Shown here in pieces: positions 34,560-43,148 of a stretch of 64,000 nucleotides of DNA. Source of the stretch: an uncultured Lachnospiraceae bacterium. Its GTDB lineage: Bacteria > Bacillota > Clostridia > Lachnospirales > Lachnospiraceae. The position numbers and the translations under genes are program-made. The stretch covers positions 1 to 64,000 of the forward strand of contig CAJUEW010000001.1 in assembly GCA_910585465.1 (NCBI GenBank), written 5' to 3'. Position 1 is the first letter of the stretch. Each line of letters starts with the position of its first letter. The notes under the pieces are model-generated. The model had not been told where the DNA came from, did no database searches, and saw only the letters and a list, made by a program, of their open reading frames with translations.

Positions 34560-34946
34560 TCTTGTAACCTTGCCTTCTCCACACCCGGCCACATTCGTGG
34601 TCTGCTTTCATGTATTTAATCCCATATGCCAGAAATCATCGGCTGTCCCATAACGCTCAAACACAAACTCATTGCCCACTTGATAGCAGGGCACATTCCT
34701 GAATTTGGATCTGCGCAATATTCAGCCTGCAATTCAGGGTACAATTATTTAAATTCCGGAGTGCAGGATTTTTGGTTTTTCACCATGTGCAACATCTCCT
34801 TTGTTCTTTCACTTGATAGTATTGGTTGTTCAACTTTTCTTGTCCACACTTATATACTAACACCAAGCGCATTGGCAACAGCAGCCTTTTTGAAAAAAGC
34901 CTTGAAAATTAAGAAATGTCAGGGTATTTGCTAGACAAATTGGAAT
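34560..34946. other. region of gene fragments, possible IS3-type remnant
   Basis: No intact gene. On the minus strand a start at 34795 behind AAAGGAG encodes only MLHMVKNQKSCTPEFK then a stop; the KS-TPEFK pattern resembles the beginning of an IS3/IS150 OrfA transposase. Nearer 34700-34620 a short minus-strand frame (CYQVGNEFVFERYGTADDFW) looks like the tail of another broken gene. The plus-strand frame 34626-34934 has no ribosome site and is not accepted. Confidence 0.35.
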
Positions 34947-35278
34947 TCATATTTCTCTGTATGCTTCAAGAATTATTTTTAAATTTTCTTCTAACGCATG
35001 TGCACCATCCAATTGAATCACTTTGAATTTAAGAGATTTTATCCAAAGTTCATGTTGTTGTAATGTACAGCCGCCGATTCCAAAATCGTATCCCGCAATT
35101 TCGTTTAAGAATTTTTGATGTTCCACATACATGTCGCCGCCTTCCAGGATACGCTCACCGAACAACTCCAATTCGCGATCATGAACACGCTTCATGCGAA
35201 CTTGTGCATTCGTATGTAAATGGACAACCAACTCAAAAATATACTGTTTTCCCTCTCTCCAGACAGTATCAGCTTCTT
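34947..35278 (-). pseudogene. C-terminal fragment of a P-loop kinase-like protein
   Basis: The minus-strand frame from about 35278 to the stop at 34947 reads VHLHTNAQVRMKRVHDRELE, GERILEGGDMYVEHQKFLNE and LDGAHALEENLKIILEAYRE, the lid and C-terminal part of an adenylate/shikimate-kinase-like AAA protein. The P-loop half is missing; the frame begins at the stop of the upstream ABC ATPase. It is therefore a truncated leftover, joined to the importer operon by a rearrangement. Confidence 0.6.
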
Positions 35279-35896
35279 TTACAGCTCTCTATCTTTTTCC
35301 AGATTGCAGATCCTTGTGCAGACACGCTCAAGAAGAGGCATACTGTGGCTTACTGCCAGCAGTCCAATCTCCCGGTCCTGCACCTCCTTTATGAGAAAAT
35401 TCCAGATCTGGCTCTGGGTGATCAGATCCAGCATCGTGCTGATCTCGTCTGCCAGAATAAATCGTGTTCGTTTTCCCAGTGCCCTGGCAATACAGAATCT
35501 CTGCATCTCCCCGCCGGAAATCTCCGCCGGATAGCGGTTCAGCCAGTCCTCCTCGATGCCAAGTCCCCTGATAATACGTTCCTCCACCTCATCGCCCTCG
35601 GTCAGAACCGACCGCATCCGAAGCCGCGGATTCACTACCTGCTCAGGATGCTGCCAGATCATTTGTACCGGACAGTATCCCTTGTATGAGGATAGCGGAC
35701 GTCCGTCCAGACATACCTCTCCCTTATCGGGCTCCTCATAGCCCGCCAATATTTTACAGAAGGTAGTCTTGCCGAACCCGCTGGGCGCAACAATACCCAC
35801 TCTCTCATGACTCTCTGCCTGAAGACTGAAGTGGTCTAAAATCTGTCTTGTACCCTTCCCGTAACGAAAGGAAATATTTTTCGCTTCCAGTATCAT
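35279..35896 (-). CDS. ABC transporter ATP-binding protein (second importer, OppF-like)
   Basis: A 205-residue ATPase: Walker A GPSGFGKTT-like (APSGFGKTTFC), Q-loop MIWQHPEQVVNPR, signature ISGGEMQR, Walker B FILADEISTMLD, H-loop LLAVSHSMPLL. It lacks the usual C-terminal oligopeptide extension of this family, ending with NLEKDREL. The short end coincides with the junction to a kinase fragment, so the C terminus may have been trimmed by a rearrangement, although the catalytic core is complete. Last gene of importer operon 2. Confidence 0.87.
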   Translation of the reverse strand: MILEAKNISFRYGKGTRQILDHFSLQAESHERVGIVAPSGFGKTTFCKILAGYEEPDKGEVCLDGRPLSSYKGYCPVQMIWQHPEQVVNPRLRMRSVLTEGDEVEERIIRGLGIEEDWLNRYPAEISGGEMQRFCIARALGKRTRFILADEISTMLDLITQSQIWNFLIKEVQDREIGLLAVSHSMPLLERVCTRICNLEKDREL

Positions 35897-35905
35897 AATT
35901 TTCTC

Positions 35906-36847
35906 CTAAATTGCATGCAGGCACCGGACTCTTCCTCCCCTTACGTCCCGGTAGGGAATCTCTCCCTGACATTCCGGCGAGCAGCACTCACAGCGGGGTC
36001 CAAAGGAGCAGCCCTCCGGCAGGGCCTTTACATAAGGCTGGGTTCCCTGAATAAACTGGAAACCGTTCTGGGGCAATGCCCGCCAAAGCGCGCGGGAATA
36101 AGGATGACGCAGAATCTCTTCGGACCGGAAATCTGCCGCAGCCGCATCCTCCACAGTCGTTCCGGCATAAAATACCACGACCCGGTCAGCCACCTCCAAT
36201 GCCTGCTCCAGATCGTGGGTAATCAAAAGTACTCCCGCGCCTTTGTCCGCCAGTTCCCGAAAATGGCCCATCACCTTGCGTACCATATCCATATGAAGTC
36301 CCGGAGTCGGCTCGTCCGCTATGACAAGTCTTGGATTCCCCATCAACGCAGTGGATACCAGAATCCGCCGGTTCATACCCCCGGACAGCTCAAACGGATA
36401 CAAATTCTGCACCTCTTCCTTCAACTCATATCCCCGGAAAATCCTGTTCAGCTTCTCTATGGAAGCTTTATCCTTTTTCCCTTTACGAATCTGCGGCCCA
36501 ATCTTCATCAGCGGATCCAGAAACGCCACGCTCTGAGGCACCAGCACAATCTCGTTTCCCCGGAGCGCTTTTTTCCTCTCCTCTGTCAAAGGCTCCCCGT
36601 CATACAAAATCGTACCGCCCAGCGCCGCATTATAAGGAAGAATGCCCAGGATTCCATGGGCAAGCAGACTTTTGCCTGAACCACTGGAGCCTGCCACAGC
36701 CACTATCTCTCCTTCATGAATCGTTACGCTCAGATCCCGGATAACCGGAAGTCCTGTCTTTTTAAACCCTTTTTCATATTGCTCAAAGGACACCGTGAAA
36801 TTTCGGATGTCCAGTATTACTTTTTTCTCTTTCCTGTTTTCTTCCAT
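35906..36847 (-). CDS. ABC transporter ATP-binding protein (second importer, OppD-like)
   Basis: A 313-residue ATPase: Walker A GSSGSGKSL, signature LSGGMNRR, Walker B LVIADEPTPGLHMD, H-loop LLITHDLEQA. The C-terminal oligopeptide domain is present with its Cys motif (GCSFGPRCECCSPECQG), which in relatives binds an iron-sulfur cluster. GLU-rich N terminus (MEENRKEKKV). It partners with the shorter ATPase encoded 9 bases downstream. Confidence 0.9.
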   Translation of the reverse strand: MEENRKEKKVILDIRNFTVSFEQYEKGFKKTGLPVIRDLSVTIHEGEIVAVAGSSGSGKSLLAHGILGILPYNAALGGTILYDGEPLTEERKKALRGNEIVLVPQSVAFLDPLMKIGPQIRKGKKDKASIEKLNRIFRGYELKEEVQNLYPFELSGGMNRRILVSTALMGNPRLVIADEPTPGLHMDMVRKVMGHFRELADKGAGVLLITHDLEQALEVADRVVVFYAGTTVEDAAAADFRSEEILRHPYSRALWRALPQNGFQFIQGTQPYVKALPEGCSFGPRCECCSPECQGEIPYRDVRGGRVRCLHAI

Positions 36848-36857
36848 GACCGGCCTC

Positions 36858-37682
36858 CTACTTATGCGCGCTTCCGGGATCCAGCAATTTTCTTAAGCTT
36901 TCACCCGCCACATCAAAGAGAGCAACCGTAAACACCAGCAGAAGCCCCGGAAATACTGCAAGCCACCAGTTTCCCATAGTCAGGTACTTCATGCTTTCTG
37001 ATAAAATGATACCGATTGCCGGTTGTTCCGGAGGCAGTCCAAATCCCAGAAACGTAATACTTGCCTCATGCAGAATCGCATGTGGAAACATTAAAATCAA
37101 TCCGACCAGAAACTGCGGAAATAAGTGAGGAACCATATGCTTCCACACGATCAGAACCCGCCCCATTCCAAGCCTTTGCGCCACCTTAATATACGGTGCT
37201 TCCTTTAATTGAAGCACCTCCCCCCGAATGACCCGCGCAAGTCCTGTCCAGTGGGTAAACGCCACCCCGATAACCACGCCTTTAAACCCTTTGCCAAATG
37301 CATAGGAAATCAAAATCAGCAGCAGTATATGAGGAATACCCATTACAAGATCAATGCCCCACGTAATGAAGGAATCCACAGCCTTCCCCATGGTTGCCGC
37401 CAGGGTTCCCACGATAAAAGCGAGGACGGAGCTGACTCCTGCTGCCAGAAGCCCCATTCGGATACTCATGGACAGCCCGGTCAGAGTCCGGACGAACATA
37501 TCTCTTCCAAGCCAGTCTGTTCCAAACAGGTACTGTGCGCAGGGCTCCAGATTCTTTCTGGAAAAATCCGTCGCCAATGCGCTTTCTGCATACGCCTGTC
37601 CTGCAATCGTAATGGCGGCCAGAAACAGAGCCGCTACTCCAAAAGAAAGAACCGTCAGCATTCTTCCGTTCAGACATTTCAT
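36858..37682 (-). CDS. ABC transporter permease (second importer, NikC-like)
   Basis: A 274-residue permease with the signature LFGTDWLGRDMFVRTLTGL after the first helix, further helices, and the EAA-like loop (IKVAQRLGMGRVLIVWKHMV). It overlaps the upstream permease stop by 4 bases. Forms the channel with that protein. Confidence 0.9.
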   Translation of the reverse strand: MKCLNGRMLTVLSFGVAALFLAAITIAGQAYAESALATDFSRKNLEPCAQYLFGTDWLGRDMFVRTLTGLSMSIRMGLLAAGVSSVLAFIVGTLAATMGKAVDSFITWGIDLVMGIPHILLLILISYAFGKGFKGVVIGVAFTHWTGLARVIRGEVLQLKEAPYIKVAQRLGMGRVLIVWKHMVPHLFPQFLVGLILMFPHAILHEASITFLGFGLPPEQPAIGIILSESMKYLTMGNWWLAVFPGLLLVFTVALFDVAGESLRKLLDPGSAHK

Positions 37683-38680
37683 ACTCTGGCGCCTCCTCTC
37701 CGGATTCTCGGGTCAATAATACCGTAAAGAATACTGGCAGTTAAATTCCCTCCGAATACAAATACAGCGCTGATCACCGTGATTCCAAGAAGGAGCGGCA
37801 CATCACTCCCAAGACCTGCAGTCACAGCCGCCTGTCCCAGTCCCGGGTAGGAAAATACCTGTTCCACCAGTACAGATCCTCCGAATATTTCACTGATAGA
37901 AGCAAACTGAAGGGTAAGCGCAGGAAGAAGTACATTACGGAGGGCATGATTTTTCACAATGCTCCAGGCGCTTTCGCCCCTTGCCCTTGCAAAAAGCACA
38001 TAGTCGCTCTCCATAATATCGATCATTTTCTCTCTGGTATGAAGCACAATATTAGATATTCCGGTAATACTGAGGGTAACCGCAGGAAGAACCGCATGGC
38101 AGATCCGATCGGAAACCGTAACCTTGCCGGCCTCCAGGCCGATTGGCACACTTAAACCAATGGGCAGTATTTTAAGCCAGACCGCAAATACCATCAGCAG
38201 CATCAGAGCCAGCCAGAAGGCAGGCGTACTTGCGATCAGAAGCGAGTATCCTTTAATCAGCTTATCCAGCCAGCTTCCCTTCTTTAATCCGGACAGAACG
38301 CCAAGCACAAAGCCCGCCGTTCCCGAAAGCAGCCAGGCAATTGTCATCAGCCACAGGGAATTGGCAAGCTTTGTACGAATCACCTTTGACACCGGCTGCC
38401 GGTACAAAAGAGAGATGCCCATATCTCCGCGGAAGAAATCAGATGCCCATGTAAAAAACCGCTCCGCCGGGGGAACGCCCACTCCCCAGTATGCCTGAAG
38501 CTTTTCAATCTGCTCCTGACTCATGGAGCCAAGCGCCGCCTGTCCTACATTTGCCTGCAGCGGATCAATCGGGGAAGCTGACACCAGAACAAATGCGGCG
38601 GCGCTTATAAAAAACAACAAAAGAAACATCCGTATTACATTTTTACCAATCAACAGCAAATGGTCTTTCATGTTGTTCAT
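37679..38680 (-). CDS. ABC transporter permease (second importer, NikB-like)
   Basis: A 333-residue permease with the OppB/NikB fold: N-terminal helix (IRMFLLLFFISAAAFVLVSA), FFRGDMGISLLYRQPVSKVI, and the C-terminal FSYPGLGQAAVTAGLGSDVP segment. AGGAGG lies 2 bases before the first ATG and 11 before the fourth codon (MKDHLLLIG), so translation may begin at either. Confidence 0.9.
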   Translation of the reverse strand: MNNMKDHLLLIGKNVIRMFLLLFFISAAAFVLVSASPIDPLQANVGQAALGSMSQEQIEKLQAYWGVGVPPAERFFTWASDFFRGDMGISLLYRQPVSKVIRTKLANSLWLMTIAWLLSGTAGFVLGVLSGLKKGSWLDKLIKGYSLLIASTPAFWLALMLLMVFAVWLKILPIGLSVPIGLEAGKVTVSDRICHAVLPAVTLSITGISNIVLHTREKMIDIMESDYVLFARARGESAWSIVKNHALRNVLLPALTLQFASISEIFGGSVLVEQVFSYPGLGQAAVTAGLGSDVPLLLGITVISAVFVFGGNLTASILYGIIDPRIRRGGARV

Positions 38681-38751
38681 TTCCTCCTAATTACAGGCAG
38701 ACGGGTCCGTGATTCATGACTCCTCCCTGTAGTTTTCTGCCTGAGGCAGTT

Positions 38752-40404
38752 CTATTCCCAGCTCCACTGGTCTACATTATTTACAATCGACCACCCATGT
38801 CCGTGCGGGTGAAGCTTCTGCTCCGCAACCTTTAAGTCCGCTCTGGACCAGTACAAATGATCTATATTTACCAGCCAAATCCACGGAATATCCCCTTCCT
38901 GAATAATACCAGTCGTTCCGTCCCACTGCGCCTTCTGCCACAGACCATAGGATTCCTCCAGCGATGTGGCTGCCAGCGCCTCATCCATATACTGATCCAC
39001 TGCAGCGTTGGCATATGGAGAATACTCCGCGGACTCTCCGGCTGTATGATAGATATTGTACAGCTCCATAGGAGTATGCGCTCCCCATCCCCACATCAGC
39101 GGTTCCGCCTGCGCCCTTGTATAAGCCGTATCCCAGCCTACGCCTTCTATCGTCACATCAATTCCCAGCTCCTTCAACTGGTTTTGTGTATCCGCTGCCA
39201 GCGCCTGGCGCACAGAATCGCCTGCCGGATACAGAAGAGGCAATTCTGCACGGACACCGTCCTTCTCCCGGATGCCGTCTGCCCCGGGGAGCCAGCCGGC
39301 TTCATCCAGCAGCGCTGCCGCACCCTCCGGATCATACTCTACCTGAGCCGCTTCATTGTACCATGGCATCTTATCACAGACACTGTAAGCCGGCGTTCCG
39401 TAGCCGTTCAGTACATTGGCAATCATTTCCCCGCGGTCAAGGCCCATATTAATTGCCCTTCTAACCCGTACATCACTGGTAAAATCATTCCCCACCGCAT
39501 TGCCGTCCTTATCCGCAGACGCGGGTGTTGCAGGCAGGTTAAAACCTCTGTTATCCACAGTCTCAAAGGCCAGAAGCTCATAGCCCTCTATCTTCTGATC
39601 CGAGTAGGAGGCTGCCGTATAGGCAAGATCCACCTGTCCCGCCAGCGCCGCCGCAAATGCCGCATCCTCATCCATAAATACAACGGTAACTTTTTTCATC
39701 TTCGGGGCTTCTCCATAATAATCCGGATTCGCTTCAAAAATAATCTGCTGACCCTTATCCCACTGCTTCATAATATAACGGCCGGAGCCAACGGGATTCT
39801 CTCCGTAATCCGGTCCATACGCATGCTCCGGTACGATGCCCACAATTGCCATGGTATAAGGCCAGATAGAATACGGCCTCTCCATCCGGAACTCTATCGT
39901 GGCAGTATCCACTGCCGCCGCTTCCTTCAGCATCGTAAAATCATTTACAGAGCTGTTCTGCTTTACCGTATTGTAAGTAAACGCCACATCCTCTGCAGTC
40001 AGCGGTTCTCCGTCAGTGAACCGGACATCATCACGGATAGTAACCGTCCATGTCATTCCATCCTCGCTGACCCGGACATCGGTTGCCAGATCATAGCCGA
40101 TATTCAGATCCGCTGTAGTAACGGTCAGAGTACTCTGAATCAGCGGCTCATGCACATGCTCCCCGGCGCCCCAGCCGTATGCCGGGTCAAATCCCGACTC
40201 CGGCTCGGAGGTTGCTCCCATAGCAACAATCACGGAATCCTCTGACTCCAAAGAAAGTTCCTCCTCAGGCTCCGCCTTCTCTGCTACCTCTGGCGCCGCT
40301 GACTCCAAAGCGCCGTTTTTTTGCGCCGAATTACTTCCACAGCCAGCCGTCGCAGATATAATCATCACAGCCGTAAGAAACAAACCTGACAGTCTTTTTT
40401 TCAT
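38752..40404 (-). CDS. substrate-binding lipoprotein of the second importer
   Basis: A 550-residue SBP family 5 lipoprotein. Lipobox ATAGC gives Cys22; the linker is Glu-rich. Family signature: MTWTVTIRDDVRFTDGEPLT, AEDVAFTYNTVKQ; further segments VSGRYIMKQWDKGQ-like and RRAINMGLDRGEMIANVLNG. First gene of operon 2 (SBP-B-C-D-E), placed directly behind a regulon promoter. Only modestly similar to the binding protein at 26586-28205, so the two importers probably take different forms of a related ligand. Confidence 0.9.
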   Translation of the reverse strand: MKKRLSGLFLTAVMIISATAGCGSNSAQKNGALESAAPEVAEKAEPEEELSLESEDSVIVAMGATSEPESGFDPAYGWGAGEHVHEPLIQSTLTVTTADLNIGYDLATDVRVSEDGMTWTVTIRDDVRFTDGEPLTAEDVAFTYNTVKQNSSVNDFTMLKEAAAVDTATIEFRMERPYSIWPYTMAIVGIVPEHAYGPDYGENPVGSGRYIMKQWDKGQQIIFEANPDYYGEAPKMKKVTVVFMDEDAAFAAALAGQVDLAYTAASYSDQKIEGYELLAFETVDNRGFNLPATPASADKDGNAVGNDFTSDVRVRRAINMGLDRGEMIANVLNGYGTPAYSVCDKMPWYNEAAQVEYDPEGAAALLDEAGWLPGADGIREKDGVRAELPLLYPAGDSVRQALAADTQNQLKELGIDVTIEGVGWDTAYTRAQAEPLMWGWGAHTPMELYNIYHTAGESAEYSPYANAAVDQYMDEALAATSLEESYGLWQKAQWDGTTGIIQEGDIPWIWLVNIDHLYWSRADLKVAEQKLHPHGHGWSIVNNVDQWSWE

Positions 40405-40435
40405 ATGTATCTCCCTTTCTGCTCTGTTTTCTATG

Positions 40436-40484
40436 ATTATATCTGATCCTGGATTACTCCCACAACCCGCTTGGGGGGATACTG
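40436..40484 (-). promoter_or_regulatory. regulon promoter 7 (GC box + -35/-10), importer operon 2
   Basis: GC box ATCCCCCCAAGCGGG, -35 TTGTGG (40460-40465), 18 bases, -10 TATAAT (40436-40441), about 32 bases before the binding-protein gene. Confidence 0.78.
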
Positions 40485-40529
40485 GCTATACCGGTTTTTG
40501 ATTACTCCATGCCTGTATGGAATGCCCTG

Positions 40530-40563
40530 AAAAAATTTGCCCGGTTTTTCTAAAAAACCGGGC
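40530..40563 (-). terminator. terminator of the fumarase operon
   Basis: GCCCGGTTTTTC / AAAAAACCGGGC stem and loop, followed on the minus strand by AAATTTTTTC. It lies about 20 bases past the fumarase beta stop. Confidence 0.75.
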
Positions 40564-40581
40564 AGCCTGTGTGATATTATT

Positions 40582-41166
40582 TTATTCTGGCAAGCCGGAG
40601 GCTCCGATAACTGTACGGGCATTCAAATAAGAAGCTCTCCCTTCCTCATACAGATTCCTGCCGCTGCTGTCAATAATGACAACCAGAGGCATATCCTCCA
40701 CATACAATTTTCTCAGCGCCTCAGCTCCAAGATCCTCATAGGCAATCAGCTCCGCCTTTTTTATGCATTTAGCCAGGAGCGCTCCCGCTCCGCCGACAGC
40801 CCCAAAATAAACACCCTTATATTTTTTCATTGCTTCCACAACCTCCGGCAGACGGGCTCCTTTGCCGATCATACCTCTGGCTCCCACAGACATCATCGTC
40901 GGCGCATAGGCATCCATGCGTCCGCTGGTTGTGGGGCCTGCGCTCCCGATCACCTGTCCGGGCTTTGCCGGGGTAGGACCTACATAATAGATTGTTGCAT
41001 CCTCCGGATCAAAAGGAAGCTTCTCCCCTCTTTCCAGCGCTTCACACATTCTTTTATGACCTGCGTCACGGGAAGTATAGATCGTGCCGGTCAGCAGAAC
41101 AAAATCTCCTGCGTGAAGTGTTTCTGCCAGCGTTTCTGTCAGGGGCAGTGTAATACGTTTTTCCAT
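40582..41166 (-). CDS. fumarate hydratase beta subunit, class I
   Basis: A 194-residue C-terminal (beta) component of a two-subunit [4Fe-4S] fumarase / tartrate dehydratase. Family motifs: LLTGTIYTSRDAGHKR, YYVGPTPAKPGQVIGSAGPT, SGRMDAYAP and MIGKGAR. Together with the alpha subunit it hydrates fumarate to malate in the cytoplasm. It follows alpha by 4 bases. L(+)-tartrate dehydratase is the main alternative for this pair. Confidence 0.93.
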   Translation of the reverse strand: MEKRITLPLTETLAETLHAGDFVLLTGTIYTSRDAGHKRMCEALERGEKLPFDPEDATIYYVGPTPAKPGQVIGSAGPTTSGRMDAYAPTMMSVGARGMIGKGARLPEVVEAMKKYKGVYFGAVGGAGALLAKCIKKAELIAYEDLGAEALRKLYVEDMPLVVIIDSSGRNLYEEGRASYLNARTVIGASGLPE

Positions 41167-41170
41167 AGCG

Positions 41171-42013
41171 CTAAATCACCTCCGTTTTGTGGCGGGTTAC
41201 ATGGCAGCTGATATTCACTGCGCACGGCATCCCTGCAATGTGAGTCGGCAGCGTCTCAATGTTCAGGCCAAGGGCTGTGGTTCTCCCTCCGAAGCCCTGA
41301 GGCCCAATGCCCAGCCGGTTAATCCTTTCCAGCAATTCTTTTTCCAGATCCGCATAAAACGGATCCTTGTGGAAAGAATCAATGGGTCTCATGAGAGCTT
41401 TTTTGGCCAGAAAAGCTGCCTTATCAAAGGTTCCCCCGATTCCCACGCCGACTACCATCGGAGGACATGGGTTCGGTCCGGCATTCTCCACGGTCTCGAT
41501 AATAAAATCCTTAATCCCCTGAAGCCCTGCGGACGGCTTAAACATGCGGACAGCGCTCATGTTCTCGCTTCCGAAGCCTTTGGGTCCTACGGTAACTGTA
41601 ATATGCTCCCCTGGTACAATCTCCGTATAAAGCATCGCGGGAGTATTGTCTCCGGTATTGCCCCGGCGCACCGGGTCCCTGACTACGGATTTTCTGAGAT
41701 ATCCTTTTTCATATCCCCGCCGCACGCCTTCGTTGACCGCCTCCGTCAGACTGCCGCCTGCAATGTGTACGTCCTGTCCGATTTCCAGAAATACACATGC
41801 CATTCCTGTATCCTGGCAAACCGGCACATTTTCCCGGTCCGCAATCTCAAAATTCTCAATGATGCTGTCCAGAACACTCTTTGCAAGCTCTCCGTCCTCA
41901 CAAGCACGGCAGCTTCTAATCGCACATTTTACATCCTCCGGCAAATGTTCATTTGCCTCAATACAGAGCCGTTCAACTACCTCTGTAATCTGGTCCGCTG
42001 TAATTTCCCTCAT
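41171..42013 (-). CDS. fumarate hydratase alpha subunit, class I
   Basis: A 280-residue alpha subunit carrying the oxygen-sensitive [4Fe-4S] cluster. Cys ligands are probably in PVCQDTGMACVF, in NPCPPMVVGVGIGG and in the C-terminal CAVNISC segment. The start at 42013 (MREITADQITEV) has GAGG 9 bases upstream; the open frame runs to 42139 without a better site. It lies after the SufBC genes on the same strand, which fits an enzyme that needs an assembled cluster. Confidence 0.93.
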   Translation of the reverse strand: MREITADQITEVVERLCIEANEHLPEDVKCAIRSCRACEDGELAKSVLDSIIENFEIADRENVPVCQDTGMACVFLEIGQDVHIAGGSLTEAVNEGVRRGYEKGYLRKSVVRDPVRRGNTGDNTPAMLYTEIVPGEHITVTVGPKGFGSENMSAVRMFKPSAGLQGIKDFIIETVENAGPNPCPPMVVGVGIGGTFDKAAFLAKKALMRPIDSFHKDPFYADLEKELLERINRLGIGPQGFGGRTTALGLNIETLPTHIAGMPCAVNISCHVTRHKTEVI

Positions 42014-42167
42014 GGTTATAATCCTCATATTTCTTTTGATATGGTATGTAAATGGTGTCTCCTGCTGAATTTTCAAAAAAGGAGCCTCCGCACAGTCTTT
42101 TCCGATCTTCCCCATACGGACTTCATCCGGCAGAGACATCGCGCTGTACGGCAGCTCCTTAAGCCTT

Positions 42168-43085
42168 TTACTTCAAAAATCCATTTATAATCTGCTCTTC
42201 CGCCTCCTGCTCGGTGAGTCCCAGAGTCATAAGCTTAATGATCTGCTCTCCCGCAATCTTTCCGATGGCAGCCTCATGAATCAGGCTTGCCTCCAGATGA
42301 TTTGCCTCCAGAGAAGGAATTGCATTCACATGTCCCTCATCCATCAGAATTGCATCGCATTCCGTATGTCCGTAGCATTCGCTGTTTCCGCAGATCCTGG
42401 AATTAAACACCTGGCTGGAGGAACCCTTTGCAACAGAACGGGATACCACATTGGCAGTAGAACCTACACCGTTTAGATCCACCTGAAAATTGGTCTCGGC
42501 ATACTGCTTTTCATGAGTCATAATTTTTTCTTTGATAATAAGCGTTGCGCCATCCTTTAATTCCGCTCTGGTGTCCCGAATCGTGGAATCCACCCCTTTA
42601 ATCTGGGTAGTTTCCATCTCCATATATCCATTTTCGTCCATATAGATAATCGTGGTCGGATTCAGAATCCGCTCTCCGGTTCCCTCTCCCTCCCCATAGT
42701 GCTTTTCCACATATTTTACCTTTGCATTCTTTCCGATATGAAAGGTATGAACACCGTCATGTTCAGATGTCTCCGCTCCGCCGCAGTGAATCCCGCACCC
42801 GGCTACAATTGTCACATCCGCGTCATCCCCGATGATAAAATCATTGTAAACCAGATCCTTTAAACCGCTCTGACTTACGATGACCGGAATGTGGACACTC
42901 TCGTTTTTTGTCCCCGGCTTGATGATAATATCTATGCCCGGCTTGTCGGACTTACTCACAATATCAATATTTGCCGTTGTATTCCTTCCGGCAAGCTGAC
43001 CATTGTCACGTATATTATAGGCTCCCTCCGGTACACTGTGGAGATCTGCCACCTTTTCTAACATATGCATCTGTAACTGATCCAT
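42168..43085 (-). CDS. SufB/SufD-family iron-sulfur assembly protein
   Basis: A 305-residue beta-helix scaffold protein of the SufBD family: VIVSQSGLKDLVYNDFIIGD, AGCGIHCGG, a long parallel beta-helix core, and the C-terminal GEQIIKLMTLGLTEQEAEEQ with IINGFLK. The start at 43085 (MDQLQMHML) follows GGGAGG. It pairs with the SufC-like ATPase encoded 63 bases upstream. There is one SufBD protein and no SufS, SufU or SufE nearby, so this is the minimal SufBC form found in anaerobes and archaea. Confidence 0.9.
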   Translation of the reverse strand: MDQLQMHMLEKVADLHSVPEGAYNIRDNGQLAGRNTTANIDIVSKSDKPGIDIIIKPGTKNESVHIPVIVSQSGLKDLVYNDFIIGDDADVTIVAGCGIHCGGAETSEHDGVHTFHIGKNAKVKYVEKHYGEGEGTGERILNPTTIIYMDENGYMEMETTQIKGVDSTIRDTRAELKDGATLIIKEKIMTHEKQYAETNFQVDLNGVGSTANVVSRSVAKGSSSQVFNSRICGNSECYGHTECDAILMDEGHVNAIPSLEANHLEASLIHEAAIGKIAGEQIIKLMTLGLTEQEAEEQIINGFLK

Positions 43086-43148
43086 TGTCTTTTCCTCCCT
43101 GTAGTGCATCGCCAACCGCGGATTCATGATAAGCGAAGCATTTTTATC

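Noticed and set aside
34626..34934. 102-codon plus-strand frame
   Set aside because: No ribosome site, unusual composition, and the opposite strand holds gene fragments that explain the sequence better.
38857..40245. 462-codon open frame on the plus strand
   Set aside because: Antisense to the second binding-protein gene, which has a clear lipobox, family signature and promoter.
24646..40484. GC boxes as sigma-54 promoters or as dispersed REP-type repeats
   Set aside because: No GG-N10-GC -24/-12 pattern; each box has a fixed distance to a standard -10 and all seven share one orientation before transcription units, unlike REP elements.
41189..42190. 333-codon open frame on the plus strand
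   Set aside because: Antisense shadow of the fumarase alpha gene; no start signal or family features.
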